Shown here in pieces: positions 44,287 to 53,390 of a stretch of DNA of 64,000 nt (the stretch's first letter is position 1; the number at the start of each line of letters is the position of its first letter). The notes beneath the pieces were generated by a model that had not been told where the DNA came from, ran no database searches, and saw only the letters and a program-made list of their open reading frames with translations. A program made the translations under genes and the position numbers. Origin of the DNA: Tautonia sociabilis (lineage in GTDB: Bacteria > Planctomycetota > Planctomycetia > Isosphaerales > Isosphaeraceae); the NCBI RefSeq assembly GCF_003977685.1, contig NZ_RYZH01000003.1, positions 1-64,000 on the forward strand, given 5' to 3'.

Positions 44287-44964
44287 ATGCAGGGACCGAT
44301 CGAACAGCGCGGATTCGACCCCGACCGCTCGGATCGTCCCCTGCTGGATCTGATCCGGCGCCGCGGGCCGATGACGGTCGCCGAGATGGCCGCCGGACTG
44401 GGGGTGACGGCCACGGCCGTGCGGAACCGGTTGGCCCGCCTCCTTGGGGCCGGGCTCGTCGAGCGCCGGGCCGAGCACGGCGGTCGGGGCCGACCCCGGC
44501 ACGTCTACGAGGCCAGCGCCGAGGCCCACCGCCGGCTCGGCCAGAACTACGCCGATCTGGCCGTGGTCCTCTGGGAGGAGCTGATGCGGAGCGTCGAGGA
44601 TCGCAAGCTCCGCCGCGTGCTCTTTGCCCGGATTACCGACCGCCTGGCGGCGCTGTACCGGGTCGAGGTCCGGGGGCGGGGCTGGCAGGAGCGGCTCGAG
44701 CAGCTCGGCACCGTGCTGCACGGCCGAGGGATCGAGACGGAGGTCGCCCGTCGGCAGGACCGGATGCCGGTCCTTGAGCTGCATTCCTGCCCCTACTTCG
44801 AGCTGGCCGAGGCCGATCGGGCGATCTGTGCCCTGGAGCGGAAGATGTTCGAGAAGGTGCTCGGCCAGTCCCTCCGACTCAGCCAGTGCCGGCTCGACGG
44901 CTATCGCTCCTGCGACTTCGAGGCCAAACCGGCCCCCGAGCCGTCTCCGGCCCGGGCGAGCTGA
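44287..44964 (+). CDS. sufR: SufR-like Fe-S binding transcriptional regulator
   Basis: The 225-residue protein has a winged helix-turn-helix (MTVAEMAAGLGVTATAVRNR, about 29-48) and a C-terminal domain with Cys168, Cys181, Cys201 and Cys209 (HSCPYFELAEADRAICALE and LSQCRLDGYRSC). This matches SufR-type regulators, which hold a labile Fe-S cluster and repress suf genes. The position directly before sufCBD supports this. The ATG at 44287 is used because GGGGAGG precedes it and the ATG at 44251 lies inside the -10 box. Which cysteines ligate the cluster is inferred. Confidence 0.88.
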   Translation: MQGPIEQRGFDPDRSDRPLLDLIRRRGPMTVAEMAAGLGVTATAVRNRLARLLGAGLVERRAEHGGRGRPRHVYEASAEAHRRLGQNYADLAVVLWEELMRSVEDRKLRRVLFARITDRLAALYRVEVRGRGWQERLEQLGTVLHGRGIETEVARRQDRMPVLELHSCPYFELAEADRAICALERKMFEKVLGQSLRLSQCRLDGYRSCDFEAKPAPEPSPARAS

Positions 44965-45105
44965 CCCGGGCCGGCCCTCCCCGAACCCACCAGGCCCACC
45001 CCCCACGTTGTCCGTCCCGTATCGAACCGCGCCGACCCGACCCGGCCGGGTCGCTCCGGCCCACCGGCCGGCCCCCAAGGCGAGTGGCACCGAGGCCCCC
45101 GAACG

Positions 45106-45936
45106 ATGAGCAAAGTTCTCGAGATCAAGAACCTGCACGTGGCCATCGACGGTAAGGAGATCCTCAAGGGGGTCGACCTGACGATCCGGCAGGGTGAGGT
45201 CCACGCGCTGATGGGCCCCAACGGCTCGGGCAAGAGCACCCTGAGCTACGCCCTGATGGGCCACCCGAATTACGAGATCACCGAGGGGTCGGCCACCCTC
45301 GACGGCGTTGACCTGCTGGGCCTGGAGGCCGACGAGCGGGCCAAGGCCGGCCTGTTCCTCGCCTTCCAGTACCCGACGTCGATCCCCGGCGTCAGCGTTG
45401 CCAACTTCCTCCGTCACGCCGTGACCAACGTCCGCAACCCCGACCGCAAGGAGGGGGAGGAACTGATCCCGATGCGAGAGTTCCGCAAGGAGCTCCGCGC
45501 CGCGATGGACGAGCTGGGCATGGACCCCGATTTCGCCCGCCGCTACCTGAATGAGGGGTTCTCCGGCGGCGAGAAGAAGCGGGCCGAGGTGCTCCAGCTG
45601 GCAATGCTCAAGCCGGCCTTCGCCATCCTCGACGAGACCGACAGCGGCCTGGATATCGACGCCGTGCGGATCGTCTCCGAGGGGGTCAACCGCGTCGCCG
45701 AGCGGCAGGGAACCGGGATCCTGGTGATCACGCACTATCAGCGGATCCTCACCTACATCAAGCCCCAGTTCGTCCACATCTTCTTCGGCGGCCGAATCGT
45801 CGAGAACGGCGGGCCGGAGCTGGTCGACCAGCTCGAGCGAGAGGGCTACGACTGGGTCCGCGCCAAGTACCCCGAGGCGGCCAGGGACGAGGACGAGCTC
45901 GAGCAGCACTCCGGCGCCGCGGCCTCGGCCTTCTGA
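45106..45936 (+). CDS. sufC: Fe-S assembly ATPase SufC
   Basis: SufC is the ABC-type ATPase of the SufBCD scaffold that assembles Fe-S clusters in the cytoplasm. The 276-residue protein has Walker [10 protein letters not shown] (37-45), the signature [14 protein letters not shown] and Walker [13 protein letters not shown]. The C-terminal 20 residues form an acidic extension. It starts 141 bases after sufR and 78 bases before sufB, in the operon order sufR-C-B-D. Confidence 0.96.
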   Translation: MSKVLEIKNLHVAIDGKEILKGVDLTIRQGEVHALMGPNGSGKSTLSYALMGHPNYEITEGSATLDGVDLLGLEADERAKAGLFLAFQYPTSIPGVSVANFLRHAVTNVRNPDRKEGEELIPMREFRKELRAAMDELGMDPDFARRYLNEGFSGGEKKRAEVLQLAMLKPAFAILDETDSGLDIDAVRIVSEGVNRVAERQGTGILVITHYQRILTYIKPQFVHIFFGGRIVENGGPELVDQLEREGYDWVRAKYPEAARDEDELEQHSGAAASAF

Positions 45937-46014
45937 CACCGTCACCCGACCGCCCCGAGACACGGACCCCGAACCGGCCCCACCGAGCCGCCCGAAGGCG
46001 GAGGACCACGCACG

Positions 46015-47430
46015 ATGTCGACCGACCTCAGCGCCCAGGTCAAGGGCATCAAGGACGAGGACAAGTACGGCTTCCGGGATCCGGACGCCAACTACCACTT
46101 CAAGAGCCGCAAGGGGCTGGACACGGAGATCGTCAACCAGATCTCCGAGATGAAGGGGGAGCCCGACTGGATGCGGCAGAACCGCCTGAAGGCCCTGGAG
46201 GTCTTCTGGCAGAAGCCGACCCCCACCTGGGGGGGGGATCTCTCGGAACTGAATTACGACGACATCTATTACTACATGAGGGCCGCCGACCGGCAGGGCA
46301 AGTCGTGGGACGACGTGCCGGCCGACATCAAGCGGACCTTCGACAAGCTCGGCATCCCCGAGGCCGAGAAGAAGTTCCTGGCCGGCGTCGGCGCCCAGTA
46401 CGAGTCGGAGGTCGTCTACCACAGCCTCCGCGAGGATCTGCAAAAGCAGGGGGTGCTGTTCGTCGACACCGACACGGCCGTCCGGGAGTACCCGGATCTG
46501 GTCCGGGAGTACTTCGGCACGGTCATCCCCCTCGACGACAACAAATTCGCGGCGCTGAACACGGCGGTCTGGTCGGGAGGGTCGTTCGTCTACATCCCCG
46601 CCGGGGTGAAGGTGGACATCCCGCTGCAGGCCTACTTCCGGATCAACGCCGAGAACATGGGCCAGTTCGAGCGGACGCTGATCATCGTCGAGGAGGGGGC
46701 CCAGGTCCACTACGTCGAGGGCTGCACCGCCCCGATGTACTCGACCGAGAGCCTGCACTCGGCCGTCGTGGAGATCATCGTCAAGAAGGGGGGCCGATGC
46801 CGGTACACGACCATCCAGAACTGGGCCAATAATATCTACAACCTCGTGACCAAGCGCGCCGTGGCCCACGAGGACGCCCTGATGGAGTGGGTCGACGGCA
46901 ACCTCGGCAGCCGGCTGACGATGAAGTACCCCGCCGTCCACATGCGGGGCAAGGGGGCCCGGGGCGAGATCCTCTCGATCGCCTTCGCCGGCAAGGGGCA
47001 GCACCAGGACGCCGGCGGCAAAGTCGTCCACGAGGCGCCCTACACCTCCAGCCGGATCATCTCCAAGTCGATCAGCAAGAACGGCGGCCGGTCCAGTTAC
47101 CGGGGGCTGCTCAAGGTGCTCGACGGGGCCAAGGGCTCGAAGTCGAACGTCGTCTGCGACGCCCTGATCCTCGACCCGATCAGCCGGTCGGACACGTATC
47201 CGTACATCGAGATCGACGAGGACGACGTCAAGCTCGGCCACGAGGCCAGCGTCTCGAAGATCGGCGAGGAGCAGCTCTTCTACCTGATGAGCCGAGGACT
47301 CTCCGAGGCCGAGGCCAGCACCCTGATCGTCTCGGGCTTCATCGAGCCGCTCGTCAAGGAGCTGCCGATGGAGTACGCCGTCGAGATGAACAAGCTGATC
47401 CAGCTCCAGATGGAAGGATCGGTCGGCTGA
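46015..47430 (+). CDS. sufB: Fe-S assembly scaffold protein SufB
   Basis: SufB forms the scaffold with SufC and SufD and hosts the nascent cluster. The 471-residue protein carries family stretches [66 protein letters not shown] (a conserved Cys) and [19 protein letters not shown] near the end. The length and beta-helix pattern are normal. It is 78 bases after sufC. A 350-base gap with competing hairpins separates it from sufD. Confidence 0.96.
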   Translation: MSTDLSAQVKGIKDEDKYGFRDPDANYHFKSRKGLDTEIVNQISEMKGEPDWMRQNRLKALEVFWQKPTPTWGGDLSELNYDDIYYYMRAADRQGKSWDDVPADIKRTFDKLGIPEAEKKFLAGVGAQYESEVVYHSLREDLQKQGVLFVDTDTAVREYPDLVREYFGTVIPLDDNKFAALNTAVWSGGSFVYIPAGVKVDIPLQAYFRINAENMGQFERTLIIVEEGAQVHYVEGCTAPMYSTESLHSAVVEIIVKKGGRCRYTTIQNWANNIYNLVTKRAVAHEDALMEWVDGNLGSRLTMKYPAVHMRGKGARGEILSIAFAGKGQHQDAGGKVVHEAPYTSSRIISKSISKNGGRSSYRGLLKVLDGAKGSKSNVVCDALILDPISRSDTYPYIEIDEDDVKLGHEASVSKIGEEQLFYLMSRGLSEAEASTLIVSGFIEPLVKELPMEYAVEMNKLIQLQMEGSVG

Positions 47431-47780
47431 CCCTGGCGGGTCCTGCCTCCCCGATCCTCCGGATTCGATCGGGGGGAGACCGCCTCCCCCCCCGATCGGA
47501 GCCTCTAGGAACCTCTGGCCCCTTATCCCCCCCTGGCCCATGTTCTGCTGGCGATCGGAGCCTGCCTCGGATCGCGATCGAGCCGATCCGCCGGACGCTC
47601 CTCACCGACCCGCCGCGCTTCGGCGCCTCCGGGGAGGTGATTCGAGCCCAGCCACACCGGTCGGCCTCTCGGATCCGGCAGGAGGTCGGCGACGTCATGA
47701 TCCTCGTCCGATCCCGAGGGGGGGGCCGATTCCCCGAGCCCCGCATCACGAACACCTTCGCATCCGAGAACCGATCGCCG
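47431..47780. other. Long gap between sufB and sufD
   Basis: Unusually for an operon, 350 bases lie between sufB and sufD. The first part holds competing hairpins at 47449-47497. No other gene is supportable. An in-frame ATG at 47697 could extend sufD by 28 residues. Confidence 0.5.
47449..47497 (+). promoter_or_regulatory. Two mutually exclusive hairpins after sufB
   Basis: CCCCGATC (47449-47456) can pair with GATCGGGG (47467-47474). Alternatively GATCGGGGGGAG (47467-47478) can pair with CTCCCCCCCCGATC (47484-47497) with a small bulge. The shared middle arm makes the two structures exclusive, an attenuator-like layout. Confidence 0.5.
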
Positions 47781-49157
47781 ATGAGTAGCACTGCCGCGAC
47801 CCCGGGGACCGTGACCGGCGCCTTCGACAAGACCGCCCTCGACCGGCTCCTCCGGGGGAGGGAGGAGCCCTCCTGGCTGGTCGACCGCCGCCGATCGGCG
47901 TTCGAGCGGTTCGAGACGACCCCGATGCCCACCCTCCGGGATGAGGAGTGGCGGCGAACCGATATCCGAGCCCTGAGGCTCGACCAGTTCGCCCCGCCGG
48001 CCCCCCACGAGCCGTCCGAGGCGGCCCGGGAGGCGCTGGAGCCGGCGTACCGGGGGCTCGACGCCCTCTATGGCACCGGGATCGCTCAGGTGGATGGCGT
48101 CCCGAGCAAGGCCCCCGACCCGGCCAAGCTCGGCGGGGCGGTGTTCGTCGACCTGGCCTCGGCGGTCAAGGAGCACGGTGAGTTGCTCCGGGACCTGCTG
48201 ATGACCGGGGCCTATCAGCCCGGGGCCGACGCCTTCGCCGCCTTGCACGCCGCCTTCTGGACGGGGGGCGTGCTGCTCTATGTGCCGAAGGGGGTGAAGG
48301 TGGAGACGCCGCTGTTCCACCTGATCGGCCTTTCGGCCGAGGGGAACACGGATCTGAATCACTCGATCGTGGTGCTGGAGGAGGGGGCCGAGGCCACGCT
48401 CGTCCAGGAGACGGCCAGCGGCGACCGGGGACGGGCGCCGGGCCTGCACGTCGGCGGGGTCGAGCTGATCCTCCGCAAGGGCTCCCGCCTGCGGTTCGTC
48501 ACCATCCAGAACTGGGACGACGCCACCTGGCACTTCAGCCGAGAGCGGGCCGTTGTCGGCGAGGACGCGGTGTTGCAGTGGACCGTCGGCGGCCTCGGCT
48601 CGAGGCTGGCGAAGGTGAATCAGGAGGTGGCGCTGGTCGGCCGGGGGGCGAGGGCCCAGGTCAACGGCGTGATCTTCACCAGCGGCCGGCAGAACCTGAC
48701 GTACCTGACCCGTCAGGACCACATCGCTCCGAACACGACGAGCGACCTGCTCTATAAGAGTGGCCTCAAGGGCAAGTCTCGGATGGTCTGGCGCGGCATG
48801 ATCAAGGTCGAGCCCGACGCCCAGCAGACCGACGCCTACCAGAAGAACGACAACCTGGTGCTCGACCCCGAGGCCCGGGCCGACTCGATCCCGGGGCTGG
48901 AGATCGAGGCCAACGAGGTCCGCTGCACCCACGGAGCGACCGCCGGGCCGGTCGACCCGGAGATGGTCTTCTACGCCCGATCGCGCGGGGTCGACGCCGA
49001 GACGGCCACCCGGCTGATCGTCGAGGGGTTCTTCGCCGACGTCTACGACCGGATCAGCGTCGAGCCGGTGCGAGACACTCTCGCCCTGGCCGTCGCCCAG
49101 AAGCTGGAAAACGGCCGAGCCCCGGCGCTGGCTCCGGCCGAGGCGGGAGGGATCTGA
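47781..49157 (+). CDS. sufD: Fe-S assembly protein SufD
   Basis: SufD is the SufB paralogue that completes the SufBC2D scaffold. The 458-residue protein has the SufD N-terminal helical region and then the beta-helix core: FVDLASAVKEHGELLR, ALHAAFWTGGVLLYVPKGV, VTIQNWDDATWHFSRERA, and near the C-terminus EVRCTHGATAGPVDPEMVFY with the conserved Cys-Thr-His. The ATG at 47781 is used. GAGA lies upstream, and an ATG at 47697 would add 28 Arg-rich residues. It lies within the suf operon. Confidence 0.94.
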   Translation: MSSTAATPGTVTGAFDKTALDRLLRGREEPSWLVDRRRSAFERFETTPMPTLRDEEWRRTDIRALRLDQFAPPAPHEPSEAAREALEPAYRGLDALYGTGIAQVDGVPSKAPDPAKLGGAVFVDLASAVKEHGELLRDLLMTGAYQPGADAFAALHAAFWTGGVLLYVPKGVKVETPLFHLIGLSAEGNTDLNHSIVVLEEGAEATLVQETASGDRGRAPGLHVGGVELILRKGSRLRFVTIQNWDDATWHFSRERAVVGEDAVLQWTVGGLGSRLAKVNQEVALVGRGARAQVNGVIFTSGRQNLTYLTRQDHIAPNTTSDLLYKSGLKGKSRMVWRGMIKVEPDAQQTDAYQKNDNLVLDPEARADSIPGLEIEANEVRCTHGATAGPVDPEMVFYARSRGVDAETATRLIVEGFFADVYDRISVEPVRDTLALAVAQKLENGRAPALAPAEAGGI

Positions 49158-49232
49158 CGGGTTGACTCCGGGGGCCCTCCCTTCCCCCTCCGCACCGCAT
49201 CGCGACTGGCACGAATCAGAGGAACCCTCCCC

Positions 49233-50087
49233 ATGGCCGACTACGCCCACCCTGAGGTCCTCGTCTCCGCCGACTGGGTCGAACAGCACACGAACGACCC
49301 GAAGGTCCGCATTGTGGAGAGCGACGAGGACGTTCTGCTCTACGACATGGGCCACGTCCCCGGCGCCGTGAAGATCGACTGGCAAGGGGACCTGCAGGAC
49401 CAGATCATCCGGGACTACATCGACGCCGAGAAGTTCGCGGAGATCTGCTCCCGGAGCGGCATCGCCAACGACACCGTCGTCGTCTTCTACGGCGACAAGT
49501 CGAACTGGTGGGCCTGCTACGCCTTCTGGGCCTTCAAGCTGTTCGGGCACCCCCAGTGCCGGATCATGAACGGCGGCCGGAAGCTCTGGATCGACCAGAA
49601 CCGCCCGCTGACCAAGGAGTGCCCGAGCTACCCCCGGACCAATTACACCGTGCAGGGCGGCGACCCGTCTCAGATCCGGATTTTCCGGGACGAGGTGCTC
49701 GCCCACATGAAGGCCGGCAAGAAGCTGATCGACGTCCGAAGCCCCGGTGAGTACACCGGGGAGCTGCAACACATGCCGGACTACCCCCAGGAGGGCTCGC
49801 TCCGGACCGGTCACATCCCGGGGGCCAAGAGCGTCCCCTGGTCCCGGGCGGTGAACGAGGTCGGCACGTTCAAGTCGGCCGACGAGCTGAAGGCGATCTT
49901 CGAGGACGAGTGTGGCCTGAACCGAGAGGACGAGATCGTCGCCTACTGCCGGATCGGCGAGCGGTCGAGCCTGACCTGGTTCGTGCTGACCTACCTGCTC
50001 GGCTACCCGAAGGTGCGCAACTACGACGGCTCGTGGACCGAGTGGGGCAACCTCGTCGGCGTGCCGATCGCCAAGGGGAACGAGTGA
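49233..50087 (+). CDS. Two-domain sulfurtransferase (rhodanese)
   Basis: The 284-residue protein has two rhodanese domains. The N-terminal one lacks the active Cys ([13 protein letters not shown]), while the C-terminal one keeps Cys239 in the loop YCRIGERSS. This is the layout of thiosulfate or mercaptopyruvate sulfurtransferases, which carry persulfide sulfur. It sits between sufD and sufE, where many operons carry the cysteine desulfurase SufS. It could supply sulfur for cluster assembly, by inference from context. Gaps to its neighbours are 75 and 84 bases. Confidence 0.9.
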   Translation: MADYAHPEVLVSADWVEQHTNDPKVRIVESDEDVLLYDMGHVPGAVKIDWQGDLQDQIIRDYIDAEKFAEICSRSGIANDTVVVFYGDKSNWWACYAFWAFKLFGHPQCRIMNGGRKLWIDQNRPLTKECPSYPRTNYTVQGGDPSQIRIFRDEVLAHMKAGKKLIDVRSPGEYTGELQHMPDYPQEGSLRTGHIPGAKSVPWSRAVNEVGTFKSADELKAIFEDECGLNREDEIVAYCRIGERSSLTWFVLTYLLGYPKVRNYDGSWTEWGNLVGVPIAKGNE

Positions 50088-50171
50088 GCTGACCCTTGGT
50101 TCGGTCCCTCCGTCCGGGACCGCACCGCACCGTTCCTCTCCCCGACCCGATCGACCCCAGGGAGCCCCGCC

Positions 50172-50606
50172 GTGCCCGCCGCGCTCGATGCTCTTGTCGA
50201 GGAACTCCGGGAGGCCGACCGCCAGGAACGGATCGAGCTGCTCATTGACCTGGCCAACGAGCTGCCTCCGCTGCCCGAACACCTCTCCCGGTTCAAGGAC
50301 GAGGCGCACCGGGTGCCGGAGTGCCAGTCCCCGGTCTTCCTGTTCCTCGAACGCGACGGGCCGAAGGTCCGCATCTTCGCCGATGTCCCCCCCGAGGCCC
50401 CCACGGTCCGGGGGTTCGTTTGCCTGCTGATCCAGGGGCTGGACGGGGCGACGGTCGAGGAGGTGCTGGCGGTGCCCAACGACCTGATCCAGCGGACCGG
50501 CATGGCCGAGCTGCTCGGCATGCAGCGCGCCAGCGGCCTGGCCGGCGTCCTCCGCCGCCTGAAGCTGATGGTTGCCCGCACCGAGTCCGACTCCAAGGCA
50601 AATTGA
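50172..50606 (+). CDS. sufE: Sulfur acceptor protein SufE
   Basis: SufE takes persulfide sulfur, normally from SufS, and passes it to SufB. The 144-residue protein has the usual length and the active Cys51 in VPECQSPVFLFLE, at the same number as in E. coli. LIQGLDGATVEEVLAVPND and GLAGVLRRLK are typical later motifs. It starts with GTG at 50172 after GGGAGCC. With no sufS in the window, the donor could be the adjacent rhodanese. Confidence 0.95.
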   Translation: MPAALDALVEELREADRQERIELLIDLANELPPLPEHLSRFKDEAHRVPECQSPVFLFLERDGPKVRIFADVPPEAPTVRGFVCLLIQGLDGATVEEVLAVPNDLIQRTGMAELLGMQRASGLAGVLRRLKLMVARTESDSKAN

Positions 50607-50669
50607 CTCCAGCCCGCCCCGGGACTTCTCTGGAACGACGCCGGATCCCTGCCCAGCCGGAGCCTCCCC

Positions 50670-51011
50670 ATGAGCGACGAACCCATCCCCTCGACCGAAG
50701 CCGACGCGACGGGGCCCGACCAGGAGGTGATCCTCACCGCCTTGAAGGCGGTCAAGGACCCCGAGATCGGCATCAACATCGTCGACCTCGGCCTGATCTA
50801 CGCCGTGCGGAACCGGGAGGGGGAGGTCGACGTCGAGATGACGCTCACCACCCCCGCCTGCCCCGCCGGCCCTCAGATCCTCCGGGAGGCGACCGAGGTC
50901 ATCGAGTCGCTTCAGGGCGTCTCCAAGGCGAACGTGAAGCTCGTCATGAGCCCTCCGTGGTCCCCCGACCGGATGTCGGAAGACGCCCGGGACGAGCTGG
51001 GCATGTTCTGA
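50670..51011 (+). CDS. sufT: SufT/MIP18 (DUF59) family Fe-S assembly factor
   Basis: The 113-residue protein is a DUF59 (MIP18-type) domain: LKAVKDPEIGINIVDLGLIY, then MTLTTPACPAGPQILREA with the conserved Cys, and a C-terminal VKLVMSPPWSPDRM. Such proteins help mature or deliver Fe-S clusters. It is the last gene of the suf operon, 63 bases after sufE, and is followed by a strong hairpin terminator. Confidence 0.92.
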   Translation: MSDEPIPSTEADATGPDQEVILTALKAVKDPEIGINIVDLGLIYAVRNREGEVDVEMTLTTPACPAGPQILREATEVIESLQGVSKANVKLVMSPPWSPDRMSEDARDELGMF

Positions 51012-51054
51012 CCCGGCCGACAACCACGATCAATCCGCGATCGCGCGGCAACGA

Positions 51055-51108
51055 ACGCGAGGGGCGGGGCCGACCCGGTTGGCATCGGGTCGGCCCCGCC
51101 CCTCGCGT
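51055..51108. terminator. Strong bidirectional terminator of the suf operon
   Basis: A perfect 23-bp stem (51055-51077 with 51086-51108) closes an 8-base loop. It lies 43 bases after the sufT stop and 42 bases from the convergent small gene. No T-run follows on the plus strand. Confidence 0.85.
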
Positions 51109-51150
51109 GTTGATCCCCAACGGGGCGATGGCTCGGGCTGGGAGAAGGGC

Positions 51151-51297
51151 TCAGCCCTTCTTCTTGCCACCCGCGAACCGGGCCTTGCTCGGGTTCCGCT
51201 GGCCGTGGAGCTTCCGACGGCGGCCCTTGGCCACCGGGGAGCTGTCGGCCCGCTTCCGCCACGCGTAACTCTTGCGGTGCTTGTTCTTCTTCTTCAT
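51151..51297 (-). CDS. Tiny highly basic protein
   Basis: The 48-residue frame runs from ATG at 51297 to TGA at 51151-51153. The product is very basic: it begins MKKKNKHRKSYAWRKRAD, continues with VAKGRRRKLHGQRN and ends GGKKKG. About 45 percent of residues are Lys or Arg, and the rest are polar with few hydrophobics, so it probably binds RNA, perhaps ribosomal. It has its own promoter (TTGATC-18-CATAAT) and a convergent terminator. No family is recognised. Confidence 0.7.
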   Translation of the reverse strand: MKKKNKHRKSYAWRKRADSSPVAKGRRRKLHGQRNPSKARFAGGKKKG

Positions 51298-51350
51298 GGC
51301 CAGGAATCCGGAATGGGGGAGTCGCCCGATCGGAGGACGTAAAGCGTCCC

Positions 51351-51380
51351 ATTATGCTCGATGGCACCGTGGAGGATCAA
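51351..51380 (-). promoter_or_regulatory. Promoter of the tiny basic protein
   Basis: On the minus strand TTGATC (51375-51380) is 18 bases from CATAAT (51351-51356), about 54 bases before the ATG. Confidence 0.55.
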
Positions 51381-51439
51381 GGCCGGCGCGCCTCGGGCTC
51401 GGCGGCGGTGCGAGTCCGAATCCCTTCGGGGAGGCAACT

Positions 51440-51468
51440 TGAATGTGGCCGCCGGATCTCGTACACTC
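51440..51468 (+). promoter_or_regulatory. Promoter of the coiled-coil membrane protein
   Basis: TTGAAT (51440-51445) is followed after 17 bases by TACACT (51463-51468). The -35 box overlaps the in-frame ATG at 51443, so that ATG should be upstream of the transcript start. Confidence 0.55.
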
Positions 51469-51523
51469 GTCAGGCGGTGGGTTGGAAGGCCCCGGGGCTC
51501 CTGGCGACGAGGAGGGCGGACCG

Positions 51524-53170
51524 TTGCGCGACTTCGACAAGCCGATCGGCAAGGTGTGGCGTCGGTTGCGGTTTCAGCGGTTCCTGTCGGCGCTGGTCTG
51601 GTGCCTGGGGGGAGCGCTGGTGCTGGCGGCGGTGGCGATCGGGTTGGAGAAGGTGGTCGAGGCCCCGGCCCTGGCCCGGCTCCCGGATTGGGCCCCCTTC
51701 GCGGCGGCCGTCGGGGCGGGGCTGCTGCTGGCGATGCTGATCGCCTTGCTCAGCGGTCCGAGCCGGCTCGACGCGGCGGTGGCGATCGACCGGGCCTTCC
51801 ACCTGAACGAGCGGCTCGGCACGGCGCTGACTTTGCCGGATTCTCTTCGCGAGTCGCCGGCCGGCCGGGCGCTGATCGAGGACACGAAGAAGCAGCTCGG
51901 GTCGCTCGACATCTCCTCGAAGTTCGGCCCGAGGCTGCCCCGGGCCGCCTGGGTGCCGATTGTGCCGGGGCTGATCGCCGTCGGCCTGCTGTTCGTGCCG
52001 GAGCTGACCCGGGCGACCGCCAAGTCGAACGCGGCGCTGGAGCCCGAGCAACTGGAGGAGATCGCCCGACAGGCCGATGCGCTGAACAAGCGGATCGCCG
52101 AGGCCCGGGAAAAGATCGACGACAGCAAGTATGCCGAGAGCGATAAGCTGCTCGTCGAGATCGAGAAGGCCGCCGAGGAGCTGGCCAAGGCTCCTCCCGC
52201 CGAGAAGGAACAGGCGCTGATCACGCTGAACAAGCTGACCAACGCCCTCCAGGAACGGCAGAAGCAGGTGGGTGACTCGCGGCAGGTCAGCGAGAAGCTC
52301 CGCCAGCTCGACCAGATGACCTCCGACGGCCCGGCCGACGAGTTCGCCCGGGAGCTGGCCAAGGGGGACTTCCAGCAGGCGGCCGAGAAGGTGAAGGAGC
52401 TGCGCGACACGTTGCTCTCCGGCACGATGTCCGACCAGGAGAAAGAGGAACTGAAGCAGCAGCTTGCCGAGATGAAGGAGCAGCTTGAGCAGCTCGCCAA
52501 CCTCGAGGAGCGGAAGAAGCAGCTCCAGGAGGCCCTCGACCGAGGCGCGATTAGCCAGGAGCAGTTCGAGCAGCAGATGGCCAGGCTCAACGACCAGGCC
52601 GAGGACCTGAAGAAGCTCCAGCAGCTCGCCCAGCAGCTCGGCCAGGCTCAGCGGCAGATGGCCCAGGGAGACATGCAGCAGGCCGCCCAGGCCCTGGGGA
52701 TGAGCCAGGACCAGCTTCAGCAGATGGCCGACGACCTGGCCGAGCTGGAACTGCTCGACTCGGCCATGGCCGACATCCAGGCGGCCAAGGATGGGATGAC
52801 CGGGGGCGATGGCCTGAACCAGATTGGCGACCGCCTCAGCGGCATGAACGCCTTCGGCCAGGGCATGGGCATGGGAGACGGCGGCGGCGGCTTGGGACAG
52901 GGCCGAGGCCAGGGCGATCGGCCGATCGCCGCCGACGACACGAGCACCTTCAACACCAAGGTCCGGCAGCAGCTCGGCCGAGGGAAAGCGGTCCAGGAGG
53001 GGTTCGGCCCCCCCAACGCCCAGACTGTCGGCGAGAGCATCATCGAGGCCCAGGCCACCATCGAGGCCAACGTCGCCGCCCAGGCCGAGGCGCTCTCCAA
53101 CCAGAAGGTCCCCCGCCACATCGAGCAGCACGTCCAGAGCTATCTCGACTCGTTCCGGGGAGACAACTGA
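51524..53170 (+). CDS. Membrane protein with large Gln-rich coiled coil
   Basis: Translated from TTG at 51524, the 548-residue protein has two or three hydrophobic segments in the first 180 residues (FLSALVWCLGGALVLAAVAI, WAPFAAAVGAGLLLAMLIAL, WVPIVPGLIAVGLLFVP). A coiled coil of about 270 residues follows, rich in Gln, Glu, Lys and Leu, then a Gly-rich segment and a compact C-terminal helix. TTG is chosen because GGAGGG precedes it and a good promoter (TTGAAT-17-TACACT) overlaps the in-frame ATG at 51443. If that promoter were not used, the start would be 51443, itself preceded by GGAGG. I do not recognise a named family. Confidence 0.75.
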   Translation: MRDFDKPIGKVWRRLRFQRFLSALVWCLGGALVLAAVAIGLEKVVEAPALARLPDWAPFAAAVGAGLLLAMLIALLSGPSRLDAAVAIDRAFHLNERLGTALTLPDSLRESPAGRALIEDTKKQLGSLDISSKFGPRLPRAAWVPIVPGLIAVGLLFVPELTRATAKSNAALEPEQLEEIARQADALNKRIAEAREKIDDSKYAESDKLLVEIEKAAEELAKAPPAEKEQALITLNKLTNALQERQKQVGDSRQVSEKLRQLDQMTSDGPADEFARELAKGDFQQAAEKVKELRDTLLSGTMSDQEKEELKQQLAEMKEQLEQLANLEERKKQLQEALDRGAISQEQFEQQMARLNDQAEDLKKLQQLAQQLGQAQRQMAQGDMQQAAQALGMSQDQLQQMADDLAELELLDSAMADIQAAKDGMTGGDGLNQIGDRLSGMNAFGQGMGMGDGGGGLGQGRGQGDRPIAADDTSTFNTKVRQQLGRGKAVQEGFGPPNAQTVGESIIEAQATIEANVAAQAEALSNQKVPRHIEQHVQSYLDSFRGDN

Positions 53171-53194
53171 CCGATCGGATCGGATCCGATCGGT
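53170..53194. terminator. Perfect palindromic hairpin at the gene end
   Basis: ACCGATCGGATC-G-GATCCGATCGGT is a perfect 12-bp inverted repeat that begins on the last base of the stop codon of the coiled-coil gene. A convergent gene lies 196 bases away, so it may terminate in both directions. Confidence 0.6.
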
Positions 53195-53390
53195 TGGAGG
53201 GGGCCGAACCGGGCCGATTGCCCGGCGTTCGGCTCCCCTCGAAACCGGGAGGATCAGGCGACCCGGGCGATTCTGACCTCGGGCGGCCTGCTGACGCTCG
53301 CAATCGCCGCCTGGCGGTTCGGCCATGCCGACGGGCCGGGAGCGAACGCTCACATTCCTGCGGTTGCCTTCGATCCGGCAGGCAGGGGCC

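Noticed and set aside
43873-47541. A 1222-residue open frame on the minus strand across the suf region
   Set aside because: It is antisense to sufR, sufC and sufB, which have clear domains. Long antisense frames are common at this GC content.
47523-51023. A 1166-residue open frame on the minus strand
   Set aside because: It is antisense to sufD, the rhodanese, sufE and sufT, and shows no domain.
51055-51108. A small RNA gene at the 23-bp hairpin
   Set aside because: It lies between two convergent gene ends and is best explained as a terminator.
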